A stretch of 64,000 nucleotides of DNA from Frondihabitans sp. PAMC 28766 (GTDB lineage Bacteria; Actinomycetota; Actinomycetes; Actinomycetales; Microbacteriaceae): NCBI RefSeq assembly GCF_001577365.1, contig NZ_CP014513.1, forward strand, positions 1,426,001 to 1,490,000, given 5' to 3'. The notes beneath the pieces are model-generated. The model worked only from the letters and a program-made list of their open reading frames with translations, was not told where the DNA came from and ran no database searches. A program made the position numbers and the translations under genes. This document shows, piece by piece, positions 47,914 through 56,616 of the stretch (position 1 is the stretch's first letter; each line of letters begins with the position of its first letter).

Positions 47914-48625
47914 CATCGACACTCACCGTCACTGGGCTGTCCGCCTCGTACGGCCTCGCCTCGGCCCTCAAAGGCATCGACCTGAGCGTCGAGAAGGGAC
48001 GCACGGTTGGTCTCCTCGGTCGCAACGGCGCCGGCAAGACGACGCTACTCAAGTCGATCGTCGCCGACCCCGAGATCACGGTGCGCGGCGACGTGGCCAT
48101 CGACGGTCGATCGCTGCGCAGACTGGCCACCTTCAAGGTCGCCCGTCTGGGCATCGCCTGGGTGCCCGACACTCGCCGTATATTCACCCGGCTGACCGTC
48201 GCCGAGAACCTCGACATCGCGCGGCGCCGGGGGTGGCGTCCGACCAGCTCGAGCGCGTGCTCGACGCCGTGCCACTCGTGCGCGACCTCATGAAGCGACA
48301 GGGCTACGAGCTGAGCGGCGGCGAGCAGCAGGCCGTGACGATCGCCCGGGCACTCATGAGCGCACCCGACTTCCTGCTTCTCGACGAACCGACCGAGGGC
48401 CTCTCACCCCTCATCGTCGAGCAGCTGCAGGCCTCCATCGCCCGGCTGCCCGAGGTCTTCGACCTCGGCGTGGTCGTGGCCGAGCAGAACTTCCGATTCG
48501 TGACCGATCTCGCCGACGAGGTGCACGTCCTGGAGACTGGGGAGATGGTCTGGTCGGGCACCCCGGAACACCTGGTGTCCAACCCGGATCTCATCGACCG
48601 TCACCTGTCAGTGGGAGAGAAATAG
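47910..48625 (+). pseudogene. livF: Liv-type ABC transporter ATP-binding protein (LivF family), frame broken once
   Basis: ATG overlaps the livG stop. Walker A GRNGAGKTTLLKS is in the first frame; signature LSGGEQQAVTIARAL, Walker B LLLDEPTEGLSPLI and the C-terminal part lie in another. One extra G in the run at 48229-48233 gives IARRRG-VASDQLERVLDAV and a 238-residue LivF. As written the protein stops early and lacks its signature motif. Its TAG overlaps the GTG of the TetR gene. Confidence 0.88.
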
Positions 48626-49227
48626 TGCTGCTCGAAAAGAACGAAACCGAGACCCGGATCCTGAACGAGGCGCGCAAGCTCTTCAACAGGAAGGGCTACG
48701 TCGGCATGACTCTGCGCCAGATCGCCGGCGCCGTGGGCATGGAGGCCCAGAGCATTTACAACTACACGTCGTCGAAGCAGGCGCTCGTCGAGAAGATGAT
48801 GCGGAACGGCACCGAGGTGCTGCTCGACAAGGTCGAGACCGCGCTCAAGGCCGCGGGGCCCTCCGAGACCGAGCGGCTCTACGCCGCAGTGGGCGCGCAC
48901 ACGGCGCACTACTGCAGCTCGGACGATCTCGTGCTCGTGCGCGACGGCCTGATCCACCTCGACCCCGACGTGCGGGCGGGCCTCGTGACGATGCTCAAGT
49001 CGTACGAGCAGATCTTCAAGGACATCCTGCGCTCGGGAGTCGAGGCGGGGGAGTTCCGAGAACTCGACGTGACGCCGGTGACCTTCGCGATCCTCGGCAT
49101 GGGCGAGTCCGTCATCAACTGGTACCGCCCCGGCGGCCGCCTCACCCCCGATCAGATCGGCGACGAGTACGCCGATCTGGCCCTGCACCTGGTCGGAGCT
49201 CGCTCCGACCATCCGATGATCACCTGA
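48625..49227 (+). CDS. TetR-family regulator of the acyl-CoA locus
   Basis: 200 residues. N-terminal TetR helix-turn-helix: RILNEARKLFNRKGY, MTLRQIAGAVGMEAQSIYNY (in part), SSKQALVEKMM. The C-terminal domain resembles the TetR_C groups of fatty-acid and acyl-CoA-responsive regulators. GTG overlaps the livF stop, so it is made with the transporter. Best candidate to bind the palindrome at 43014-43039; an acyl-CoA intermediate is the likely inducer (inference). Confidence 0.9.
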   Translation: MLLEKNETETRILNEARKLFNRKGYVGMTLRQIAGAVGMEAQSIYNYTSSKQALVEKMMRNGTEVLLDKVETALKAAGPSETERLYAAVGAHTAHYCSSDDLVLVRDGLIHLDPDVRAGLVTMLKSYEQIFKDILRSGVEAGEFRELDVTPVTFAILGMGESVINWYRPGGRLTPDQIGDEYADLALHLVGARSDHPMIT

Positions 49228-49247
49228 CAGAAGGAGAGATCGACGTC

Positions 49248-50372
49248 ATGACAATGACACGATTCGACGACCCCGCGGCCGACCGCTTCCGAGCGGAGGT
49301 CAGCACCTGGGTCGCCGAGGCAATTCCCACAGAGTGGCGGGACACCCGACAGGCGCTCGGGCCCGACGACGTGCAGCGCATCCAGCGCTCGTGGGACGAG
49401 GCGCTGTTCGAGGGAGGCTTCGCGGGGTTGTCCTGGCCCGAGGAGTACGGCGGTCGCGGCTTCGGCCCGATCGAAGACCTGATCTACTACGAGGAGTCGT
49501 CGAAGGCGAACGCGCCCGACGGCTTCGGCAGGATCGGGCGGGTGCTCGCCGGGCCCACGATCATCGCCGCCGGAACCGAGGCGCAGAAGCAGAAGTACCT
49601 GCCCCGCATCCTCGACTCGTCGGAGATCTGGTGCCAGGGCTTCTCGGAACCCGGCGCCGGGTCGGACCTCGCAGCCGTCGGCACCCGAGCCGTCAAGGTC
49701 GACGGCGGCTACCGCATCACCGGCCAGAAGATCTGGACCAGCTTCGCGCAGTACTCGAAGCGTTGCCTCATGCTCGCGAAGAGCTCGACCGAGCTTCCCC
49801 GGCACCACAACCTCAGCTTCTTCCTCCTCGACATGGAGCAGGACGGCATCGACGTCCGCCCCATCCGCCAGATCAACGGCGAGCAGGAGTTCAACGAGGT
49901 CTTCTTCACCGACGTGTTCGTCGCCGACGAAGACCTCATCGGCGGCGAGCACGAGGGCTGGGCTGTCGCCATGACGGTGCTGAGCAACGAGCGCGGCACC
50001 ACCGAGGCCGCAACGCGGCTCGTCGAGGCGACCACCGAGATCGATCTGCTCGGCTCCTGCTGCTCGGCCGACAAACCGCACGACGCGATTCGCCTGCAGG
50101 ATCGCAAGGAGCTGCTCCGATGGCACATCCTCCGTGCCACCGAAGAGAAGGCGGCCGGCGAGGATTGGTTCACCGCCGGCTCGGTGCTGAAGGTGCAGTG
50201 GAGCGAACTGATCCAGGATGCGACGCGGCTCGGCATCGACACCCGCTGCCCCATTCACCGCGACTACTGGCGGCACAGCTATCTGGCGTCGAAGGCGATG
50301 TCCATCTACTCGGGCACGAACGAGATCCAGCGCAACATCATCACCGACCGGGTTCTGAAAGTGGCGAGGTAA
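49248..50372 (+). CDS. Acyl-CoA dehydrogenase, large subunit-like
   Basis: 374 residues. Substrate/FAD segments: GLSWPEEYGGRG, WCQGFSEPGAGSDLAAV, ITGQKIWTSFAQ, then the C-terminal SIYSGTNEIQRNIITDRVL, where the bacterial catalytic base is expected in the preceding helices. It oxidises acyl-CoA to enoyl-CoA, passing electrons to ETF. Directly followed (two bases) by a second, shorter dehydrogenase, the arrangement of heteromeric FadE pairs such as the mycobacterial steroid side-chain enzymes. Two in-frame ATGs begin the gene; the first is used. Confidence 0.93.
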   Translation: MTMTRFDDPAADRFRAEVSTWVAEAIPTEWRDTRQALGPDDVQRIQRSWDEALFEGGFAGLSWPEEYGGRGFGPIEDLIYYEESSKANAPDGFGRIGRVLAGPTIIAAGTEAQKQKYLPRILDSSEIWCQGFSEPGAGSDLAAVGTRAVKVDGGYRITGQKIWTSFAQYSKRCLMLAKSSTELPRHHNLSFFLLDMEQDGIDVRPIRQINGEQEFNEVFFTDVFVADEDLIGGEHEGWAVAMTVLSNERGTTEAATRLVEATTEIDLLGSCCSADKPHDAIRLQDRKELLRWHILRATEEKAAGEDWFTAGSVLKVQWSELIQDATRLGIDTRCPIHRDYWRHSYLASKAMSIYSGTNEIQRNIITDRVLKVAR

Positions 50373-50374
50373 TC

Positions 50375-51210
50375 ATGGCAACGATCGTGGCAGAAGTCGG
50401 AACGATGGCCTCCGACAACGTGGCGGAGATCCTCCAGGATCGAGGCGCGGGCGCTCCGGCCGGGCCCAGTTCCGCCGCCTGGGCCGTCCTGGCCGACGGC
50501 GGCTGGGCGAGCATCTCGGCCGACGCCGAGAACGGGATGGAGCTGCGGGAGATCCAGGAGGTCGCCCGCACCACAGGTCGATTCGCCGTCTCCACCCCGC
50601 TGGTGGCGACCCTTCTGGCGGGCCGCTGGTTCGACCTCGGCGATGACGTGCTCGACCGCGGTGCCGTGCCGCTCGTGCGGCGGGACGACCGCCTGGTGGC
50701 ACCCTATTTCGCCAGCGACGTCGCCATCGTCGACGGTGAGGGCGCCGTCGTCGACGCCGCAGGGGTCGAGACCCTCGTCTTCGCGGATCTGGTGCCCCTC
50801 GGGGCCGTGCACGCTGAACATCCTGCCCTTGAGGGGAGAAGCTCGCCGAAGCACGTGCCGTGTTCGCAGCAGTGGCGGTCGGCTGCGCTGACATCGTGCT
50901 GACGCGCTCGATCGACTGGGCCCGGACCCGTGAGCAGTTCGGCCAGCCCATCAAGGGCTTCCAGGCGGTACGTCACATGCTCGCAGACGCACACATCGCC
51001 CGGGAGCAGGCGTGGACCGCGGCCATCGCGGCCCGGCACGAGGCCTTCCGCGCCGATGTCTGGGCAGCGCAGGCATTCACGCTCGCTCGCCGGAGCATCG
51101 AGCTGGGCATCCAGGTGCACGGCGGCGTCGGCTACACCTGGGAGGTCGGGCTGCAGCACCACCTCGACCAGGTGCTCGAGCTCGACTCCCTCTTCGGAGG
51201 AGACCGGTGA
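50375..51210 (+). pseudogene. Acyl-CoA dehydrogenase, small-subunit-like, frame broken once
   Basis: About 278 residues when repaired, much shorter than a normal acyl-CoA dehydrogenase (about 380), as for the small partner of heteromeric FadE pairs. The N-terminal part lacks the usual FAD loop; the C-terminal part has RSIDWARTREQFGQPIKGFQAVRHMLAD (in part) and GIQVHGGVGYTWE. The two halves are in different frames; one extra G in the run at 50833-50836 joins HPALEG-EKLAEARAVFAA. Its stop overlaps the next gene's GTG. Probably pairs with the dehydrogenase just upstream. Confidence 0.87.
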
Positions 51211-51992
51211 CGCGCCTCGACATCGACCGCCCCGCGACCGGAGTCCTCCGGCTTCGCATGAACGGGCCCGACACCCTGAATGCCCTCGACGAGGGCGTCA
51301 AGGCGCAGCTCGTCGCCGCGCTGCAGGACGCCGCGGCCGACAGGGAGGCGCGCGTCGTCCTCCTCACCGGCACGGGCCGCGCGTTCTCGGCGGGTGGCGA
51401 CATTCGCGCCATGGGCACACGATCCGCCGCGGGCACGATCGACGTGCTCACCTTCGGGCGCGAGATCACGGAGGGCATCGCGGGGCTGCAGAAGCCCGTG
51501 GTCGCCGCGGTCAACGGCCTGGCGTCCGGGGCGGGGTTCAACCTCGCTCTCGCGTCCGACATCATCGTCGCAAGCCCCGCGTGGTTCCAGCAGTCGTTCA
51601 TCCGCATGGGGCTGATGCCCGACATGGGCGGCACGTATCTTCTCGCCCAGGCCATCGGCCTGCATCGGGCGAAGGCGGCGTTGCTCACGGCGCACCGCTT
51701 CAGCACCGACGAGGCGACCGCGCTGGGCTTCGTCTCCCAAGTCTTCGACGGCGACGGCGACTTCGACGCCGACGCCGTCGCGTACTGCGCCGACCTCGCC
51801 AAGCGCGCCCCCCTGGCTCTGGGCCTGACCAAGCTCCTCGCGAATCGTTCGGTCGACGGCACGCTCGCCGACGCTCTCGATCGCGAGACGCTCGCCCAAG
51901 CCGTGCTGTCTTCCACATCCGACCACAAATCGGCCGTCGAGGCGTTTCTCGCGAAGCGCAGTCTCGACGACCTCGTCTTCACAGGAGAATAA
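51207..51992 (+). CDS. Crotonase-family enoyl-CoA isomerase/hydratase
   Basis: 261 residues. Oxyanion-hole motifs AFSAGGDIRAMG and GLASGAGFNLALASDI. The hydratase glutamate position reads SFIRMG instead of PEI, and the next site is PDMGGTYLL, the Asp pattern found in PaaG-type isomerases, so double-bond isomerisation or ring chemistry is more likely than simple hydration (inference). GTG overlaps the preceding stop. Seven-gene context makes it part of the same CoA pathway. Confidence 0.88.
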   Translation: MTRLDIDRPATGVLRLRMNGPDTLNALDEGVKAQLVAALQDAAADREARVVLLTGTGRAFSAGGDIRAMGTRSAAGTIDVLTFGREITEGIAGLQKPVVAAVNGLASGAGFNLALASDIIVASPAWFQQSFIRMGLMPDMGGTYLLAQAIGLHRAKAALLTAHRFSTDEATALGFVSQVFDGDGDFDADAVAYCADLAKRAPLALGLTKLLANRSVDGTLADALDRETLAQAVLSSTSDHKSAVEAFLAKRSLDDLVFTGE

Positions 51993-51994
51993 CC

Positions 51995-52813
51995 GTGCCC
52001 GAATTCGTGACCACCACCGTCGATGGTCGAATCGCCCAAGTGATCCTCGATCGCCCCAAGAAGCTCAACGCTCTGAACGATCCGATGCTCGACGAGTTCT
52101 CGGAGGCCATGGCCGCTCTCGGCCGCGACAAGTCCGTCTCGGTGATCGTGATCTCCGGAGCCGGCCAGAACTTCAGCGTCGGCTACGACGTCGAGCCGTC
52201 GAACGGCTACTCAGAGGCGGCCGCGGGCCTCGCTCCTTACAACGACTGGGAGTCGCTGCGCGCCAACATCGATCGCTGGCTCGCCGTCTGGGACACCCCG
52301 AAGCCGGTCATCAGCGCGATCGAGGGCTACTGCATGGGAGGGGCGACGATGCTCTCCGTCTGCACCGACATCACCGTCGTGAGCGAGACCGCGGTGATCG
52401 GCTGGCCGTCGATCCCTCTCGGCGGCGGCCTCCTGAGCCCGCCGAGCGCGTGGCTGATCGGGCCGAAAAAGGCCAAGGAGCTCTCGTTCATCGCCGGCAG
52501 CCGCCTGTCGGGCACCGAGGCCGCGTCGCTCGGCTGGGCGAACCACGCCGTGGCGCCCGGATCCGTGCTCGACAAGGCGCTCGAGATCGCGGCGAGCATC
52601 TCGAGGATGCCGCTCGAGCTGCTGCGCATGAAGAAGCTCGCCCTCAACCGTGTGATGGACCAGCAGGGCTTCCGCGACTCGATCCTGATGGGTGCCGAGT
52701 GGGACGCGCTCGCCCACACGTCGGCCTCGACGCACATGATGACCGACATGATCACCGAGCGGGGCCTCAAGGGCGCCATCGCGTGGTTCAACTCGGAAGA
52801 GAACCAGTCGTGA
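51995..52813 (+). CDS. Crotonase-family enoyl-CoA hydratase/hydrolase
   Basis: 272 residues. NFSVGYDVEPS and EGYCMGGATMLSVCTDI form the oxyanion hole. The catalytic region reads GWPSIPLGGGLLSPPSAWLIG, where neither canonical hydratase glutamate is kept, so it may hydrolyse a C-C bond or act on a special substrate. GTG with AGGAGA. Its TGA overlaps the synthetase GTG. Divergent from the preceding crotonase, so the two catalyse different steps. Confidence 0.87.
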   Translation: MPEFVTTTVDGRIAQVILDRPKKLNALNDPMLDEFSEAMAALGRDKSVSVIVISGAGQNFSVGYDVEPSNGYSEAAAGLAPYNDWESLRANIDRWLAVWDTPKPVISAIEGYCMGGATMLSVCTDITVVSETAVIGWPSIPLGGGLLSPPSAWLIGPKKAKELSFIAGSRLSGTEAASLGWANHAVAPGSVLDKALEIAASISRMPLELLRMKKLALNRVMDQQGFRDSILMGAEWDALAHTSASTHMMTDMITERGLKGAIAWFNSEENQS

Positions 52814-54264
52814 ACCGCGCGCTCCCGCTCTTCGACTGGGCGTTCTCGCAGGCCGACAAGGCCTGCGTCGTCACCGACTCGGCTACTTACACCTACGGCG
52901 ACATGACCGACGCCATCCGGCGCACGGCCGGTGCGCTGTCGGACATCGTGCATCGCGGCACGCTCGTCGGCGTCTACATCGACAGCACCCCGAACTTCAT
53001 CGTGCACCAGTACGCCGTGTTCTATCTCGGCGGTGTCGTGATGCCGCTCAACCGCGCCATGAAGCCGAGCGAGATCGACGACATCGTCCGAGGGATCGGC
53101 CTCGAGGTGGTCATCGCCGACACGCACCTCGTCCTCGACTCGGCACCCGCCCTGTACGAGGTGTCGGGAGAGTTCTCGAGCCCCGCCGTGTCGGGCGAGC
53201 TGCCGACGATGGAACACCTCGATGCCGACGACGCCGCGATGATCCTGCAGACCTCCGGATCGACAGGCCGGCCGAAGGGCGTGAGGCTTTCGCTGCGCAA
53301 TCTCGCCGCCAACTACGACGCCACCTACCGGTGGATGAACGTCGGCAACCACGACAGGATCCTGCTGCCGCTGCCGATCTTCAACACCTACGGCCTCAAC
53401 CAGGGCATCAACCTGATGGCGATGACCGGGGCGACCCTGCGCCTGCTCCGGCGGTTCACGCCTGAGGGCTTCCAGAGCGCGCTCGACGACACGAAGCCCA
53501 CGTTCATCCCGATGGTGCCGACGATGGTGACCCGGCTGTTCCAGGCCGGCATCCGCTACGACGAAGCCGCGACGGTCGGCATCGGCGCGGCGGCATCGCC
53601 GTCGCAGATCGCCACCGACGCCTGGGCCGTCTTCCCGAACGCCTTCCTCATCTTCGGCTACGGCCTCACGGAGGGCACCGCGATCGCCTCGCAGAACCGG
53701 GTCGGCACGATCGGCCACAACACGGGCGAGTTCGCGTCCGCCGGGCGCATCATGCCCGGGGTGGAGGTGCGCCTCGACGACTCCGCGGGGGACGACGGCC
53801 GGGGCGAGATCCTGATCCACGGCGAATCCGTCTTCTCGGCCTACATCGGCACCGAGGAGGTTCGCCCGGTCGTCGACGGCTGGCTGCACACGGGCGACAT
53901 CGGCACGTTCGCGGACGGCCGGCTCAGCATCGTCGACCGCAAGCGGGAACTGATCATCCGGGGCGGCCAGAACATCTACCCCGGCGAGGTCGAACGGCTG
54001 ATCTCTGCACATCCCGCTGTCCTCGAGGCCGCCGTCGTCGGCGCTCCCGACGCCGACCTCGGCGAGCTGCCAGTGGCCTTCGTCGTGCTGCGCAACGCTT
54101 CGAAGACGTCGCCCGACGAGATCATCGAGTGGCTCCGGCCGCAGGCGGCGTCGTTCAAGGTCCCCATCGCGCTGACGGTGCTCGAATCGATGCCGAAGAC
54201 GCCGACCGGCAAGATCCGCAAGCTCGACCTCCGCGAGATGGTCGCCGGCGGGCTGACGAAATGA
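52810..54264 (+). CDS. AMP-forming acyl-CoA synthetase
   Basis: 484 residues, ANL superfamily. P-loop [71 protein letters not shown] (in part), and the C-terminal lysine in [13 protein letters not shown]. It activates a carboxylic acid to its CoA ester, feeding the dehydrogenases upstream. A little shorter than typical FadD at the N terminus. GTG overlaps the crotonase stop. Specificity unknown. Confidence 0.93.
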   Translation: MNRALPLFDWAFSQADKACVVTDSATYTYGDMTDAIRRTAGALSDIVHRGTLVGVYIDSTPNFIVHQYAVFYLGGVVMPLNRAMKPSEIDDIVRGIGLEVVIADTHLVLDSAPALYEVSGEFSSPAVSGELPTMEHLDADDAAMILQTSGSTGRPKGVRLSLRNLAANYDATYRWMNVGNHDRILLPLPIFNTYGLNQGINLMAMTGATLRLLRRFTPEGFQSALDDTKPTFIPMVPTMVTRLFQAGIRYDEAATVGIGAAASPSQIATDAWAVFPNAFLIFGYGLTEGTAIASQNRVGTIGHNTGEFASAGRIMPGVEVRLDDSAGDDGRGEILIHGESVFSAYIGTEEVRPVVDGWLHTGDIGTFADGRLSIVDRKRELIIRGGQNIYPGEVERLISAHPAVLEAAVVGAPDADLGELPVAFVVLRNASKTSPDEIIEWLRPQAASFKVPIALTVLESMPKTPTGKIRKLDLREMVAGGLTK

Positions 54265-54271
54265 GCCGGGC

Positions 54272-54750
54272 ATGCTGACGCTGACGGGAACGGACGAAGT
54301 CGTCGGCGCGGTCGGCCGCGAGCTCGGCACAGGGTCGTGGTTCGAGGTGTCGCAGGCCGTGATCGACGGGTTCGCCGACGTGACAGGCGACGACCAGTGG
54401 ATCCACGTCGACCTCGACGCCGCTCGGGGGGCCCGTTCGGCGAGACCATCGCCCACGGATACCTCACGCTGTCGCTCATTCCGAAGCTCGCGCGGGACGC
54501 CTACGCGCTGGCCGGGTTCAGGATGCTGGTCAACTACGGCCTCGATCGCGTCAGGTTCCCCGCCATCGTGCCGTCGGGCTCGCGGGTGCGCGACCGGGCG
54601 ACGCTCCTCTCGGCCGACCCGGGCGAGCGCGGCATGCGGATCGTGGTGCGTCACACCGTCGAGATCGACGGCGCCACGACGCCGGGCTGCGTCGCGGACT
54701 CGATCACGCTGCTCGTGCCGGACCGCGTCGGCGTGGCGACCCATGTCTGA
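54272..54750 (+). pseudogene. MaoC-like (R)-hydratase, frame broken once
   Basis: Hot-dog fold of the MaoC/FabZ type: [24 protein letters not shown] (in part) in frame one, then [18 protein letters not shown] in frame two, where the conserved D..H..HG catalytic pattern sits. One extra G in the six-G run at 54426-54431 makes [14 protein letters not shown] and a 159-residue protein. It would hydrate a trans-2-enoyl-CoA. It ends eight bases inside the next gene. Confidence 0.87.
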
Positions 54751-55501
54751 ACCGGGCGGCGGGTTGCTCGAGGGCAGGATCGCGGTCGTCACCGGTGCGG
54801 CACAGGGTCTCGGCTACGCCATCGCCGAGCTGTTCGCGGCGAACGGCGCCTCGATCGTGATCGGCGACCTCGACGGCGATAGGGCCATGGCCGCGGCAGC
54901 TCGGCTCGGCATCGGCCCTCGAGCGTTCGGGGTGGCATGCGACGTGACGGTGCCCGACGACGTCGACGCGCTGCTCGCCGCCGCGACGACGACGTTCGGC
55001 CGCCTCGACGTGATGGTCAACAACGCCGGAGTCACTCGCGACCTCACGATGCGGAAGATGAGCGTCGACGACTTCCAGTTCGTCATCGACGTGCACCTGC
55101 GAGGCACCTGGCTGGGCACCAAGGCGGCCACGTCGATCATGCGCGAGCAGGGCACGGGCGGCGCGATCATCAACATGTCGTCGATCTCGGGCAAGGTCGG
55201 CAACCCCGGCCAGACCAACTACAGCGCCGCCAAGGCGGGAATCGTCGGCCTGACCAAGGCCGCCGCGAAAGAGGTCGGCTTCGCCGGGATCCGGGTCAAC
55301 GCCCTGCAGCCCGGCATCATCGAGACCGCGATGACCCAGAAGCTCAGCGACGAGATCCGGGCGCAGCGGCTCGCAGACGTCCCACTCGGTCGTTTCGGCG
55401 AACCGGAAGAGGTCGCGAAGGTCGCCCTCTTCCTTGCCAGCGACCTCGCCAGCTACGTCACCGGGGTGGTCGTCGAGATCGCCGGCGGCCGCAACATCTG
55501 A
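54743..55501 (+). CDS. FabG-like 3-oxoacyl/3-hydroxyacyl-CoA short-chain dehydrogenase
   Basis: 252 residues. [31 protein letters not shown], catalytic S in [11 protein letters not shown], YxxxK in [21 protein letters not shown] end. With a MaoC hydratase directly before it, it should oxidise the 3-hydroxyacyl-CoA to the 3-keto ester. ATG overlaps the MaoC stop. Confidence 0.92.
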   Translation: MSEPGGGLLEGRIAVVTGAAQGLGYAIAELFAANGASIVIGDLDGDRAMAAAARLGIGPRAFGVACDVTVPDDVDALLAAATTTFGRLDVMVNNAGVTRDLTMRKMSVDDFQFVIDVHLRGTWLGTKAATSIMREQGTGGAIINMSSISGKVGNPGQTNYSAAKAGIVGLTKAAAKEVGFAGIRVNALQPGIIETAMTQKLSDEIRAQRLADVPLGRFGEPEEVAKVALFLASDLASYVTGVVVEIAGGRNI

Positions 55502-55513
55502 GGGGACCATCCC

Positions 55514-55747
55514 ATGACAGCAAGTTTCGTCTACGACGGGCTGAGAACGCCGTTCGGCCGATTCGGCAGGGCGCTCGCCGGAGTGCGACCCGACGATCTC
55601 GCCGCCACGGTGCTGCGCGATCTGATGGCCCGGCACCCGGACGTTTACCCGTCGCTGATCGACGACGTGATCCTCGGCGACGCCAACCAGGCCGGAGAGG
55701 ACAACCGGAACGTGGCGCGGAGCCTCGCCGTCGTGCTCGAACGATGA
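55514..55747 (+). pseudogene. Acetyl-CoA C-acyltransferase (thiolase) with internal deletion
   Basis: 77 residues only. The N terminus is plainly thiolase (YDGLRTPFGRFGRALAGVRP, DDVILGDANQAGEDNRNVAR), but where the catalytic-cysteine loop (NRLCGSG) should follow, the frame passes straight into SLAVVLER and a stop. That ending resembles the usual thiolase C terminus (...GQGxAVVLER). So some 310 codons appear to be missing in frame, including both active-site cysteines and the GHP/NxNGG blocks. Its TGA overlaps the thioesterase ATG. As written it cannot be an enzyme. Confidence 0.82.
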
Positions 55748-56589
55748 CCGCCGGCGCGCGCGGGCTGGATTCGCGACTCACCGACCTGCTCGACCTCAAG
55801 TACCTCGGTCGAGGCGCCTTCGAAGGCGCCTCGTACCCGGGGCGGGGTGGACGGCTGTTCGGCGGCCAGATCCTCGGACAGGCCGTCGTCGCCGCGACCG
55901 CGAGCGTGCCGGTCGAGCGCTCCGTGCACTCGGTCCACGCGTATTTCCTTGCCGTGGGCGATTCGCGTCGGTCTGTGCTCTATCGGGTCGAGACCCTCCG
56001 CGACGGAGGGTCGTTCTCGAGCCGACGCGTCACCGCACTGCAGGGCGACGACATCATCTTCACGATGGAGGCGTCGTTCCAGGCGCCTGCATCGGGCGTC
56101 GACCACCAGTCGGCTCTCGTCGGCGACTTCCCCGACCCCGAGTCGCTGCCGCGTGACCTTTCCGACGGCGACGGGGTGGCGATGTCGCATCGCAGCATCT
56201 TCGACATCAGGCGGGTTCCCTCTGGGCCGAGTTCGAGCGCCACGACGGGTCAAGCCGTCTGGCTGCGTGCGCCGTCGCCTCTTGCTGCGGCGGCCCCGGT
56301 GCACCGCGCCGCCCTGGCGTTCGGCAGCGACTTCACCCTGATGGAGCTGCCGGTGCGCCGTCACGGCATGACCTTCGACGAACCGCGTCTGCGGGTGGCG
56401 AGTCTCGATCACTCGATGTGGTGGCACGCCGACGCACCCGTCGACGACTGGCTGCTCTACGTGCAGGAGAACCCGTGGGCAGGATCGGGCCGGGCGCTCG
56501 TCTCAGGGTCGCTCTACGACCGGAGCCGCCGGCTCGTCGCCACGATCGTGCAGGAAGGAATGGTGCGGCTCAAGCCGCCGGCGACTTAG
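55744..56589 (+). CDS. TesB-type acyl-CoA thioesterase II
   Basis: 281 residues with tandem hot-dog domains. GGRLFGGQILGQAVVAATASV, HSVHAYFLAVGD, SSRRVTALQGDDIIF, then the second domain with LRVASLDHSMWWHA (catalytic Asp) and SGRALVSGSLYD. It releases CoA from acyl-CoAs, perhaps to relieve stalled intermediates. ATG overlaps the thiolase remnant's stop. Last gene of the rightward operon; the RamB-like gene converges on it. Confidence 0.92.
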   Translation: MTAGARGLDSRLTDLLDLKYLGRGAFEGASYPGRGGRLFGGQILGQAVVAATASVPVERSVHSVHAYFLAVGDSRRSVLYRVETLRDGGSFSSRRVTALQGDDIIFTMEASFQAPASGVDHQSALVGDFPDPESLPRDLSDGDGVAMSHRSIFDIRRVPSGPSSSATTGQAVWLRAPSPLAAAAPVHRAALAFGSDFTLMELPVRRHGMTFDEPRLRVASLDHSMWWHADAPVDDWLLYVQENPWAGSGRALVSGSLYDRSRRLVATIVQEGMVRLKPPAT

Positions 56590-56616
56590 AGACGGGGTGA
56601 GCCGACGAGCCCCTCG

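Noticed and set aside
46128..48625. LivM and LivF as true pseudogenes
   Set aside because: Flanking transporter genes are intact, overlaps are kept, and a single base repairs each. Listed as broken only because the written sequence is.
52327..54792. 821-codon frame antisense to the crotonase, synthetase and MaoC genes
   Set aside because: A by-product of high GC with few stops; Asp/Arg/Val-rich translation lacking domains, and opposite clearly real genes.
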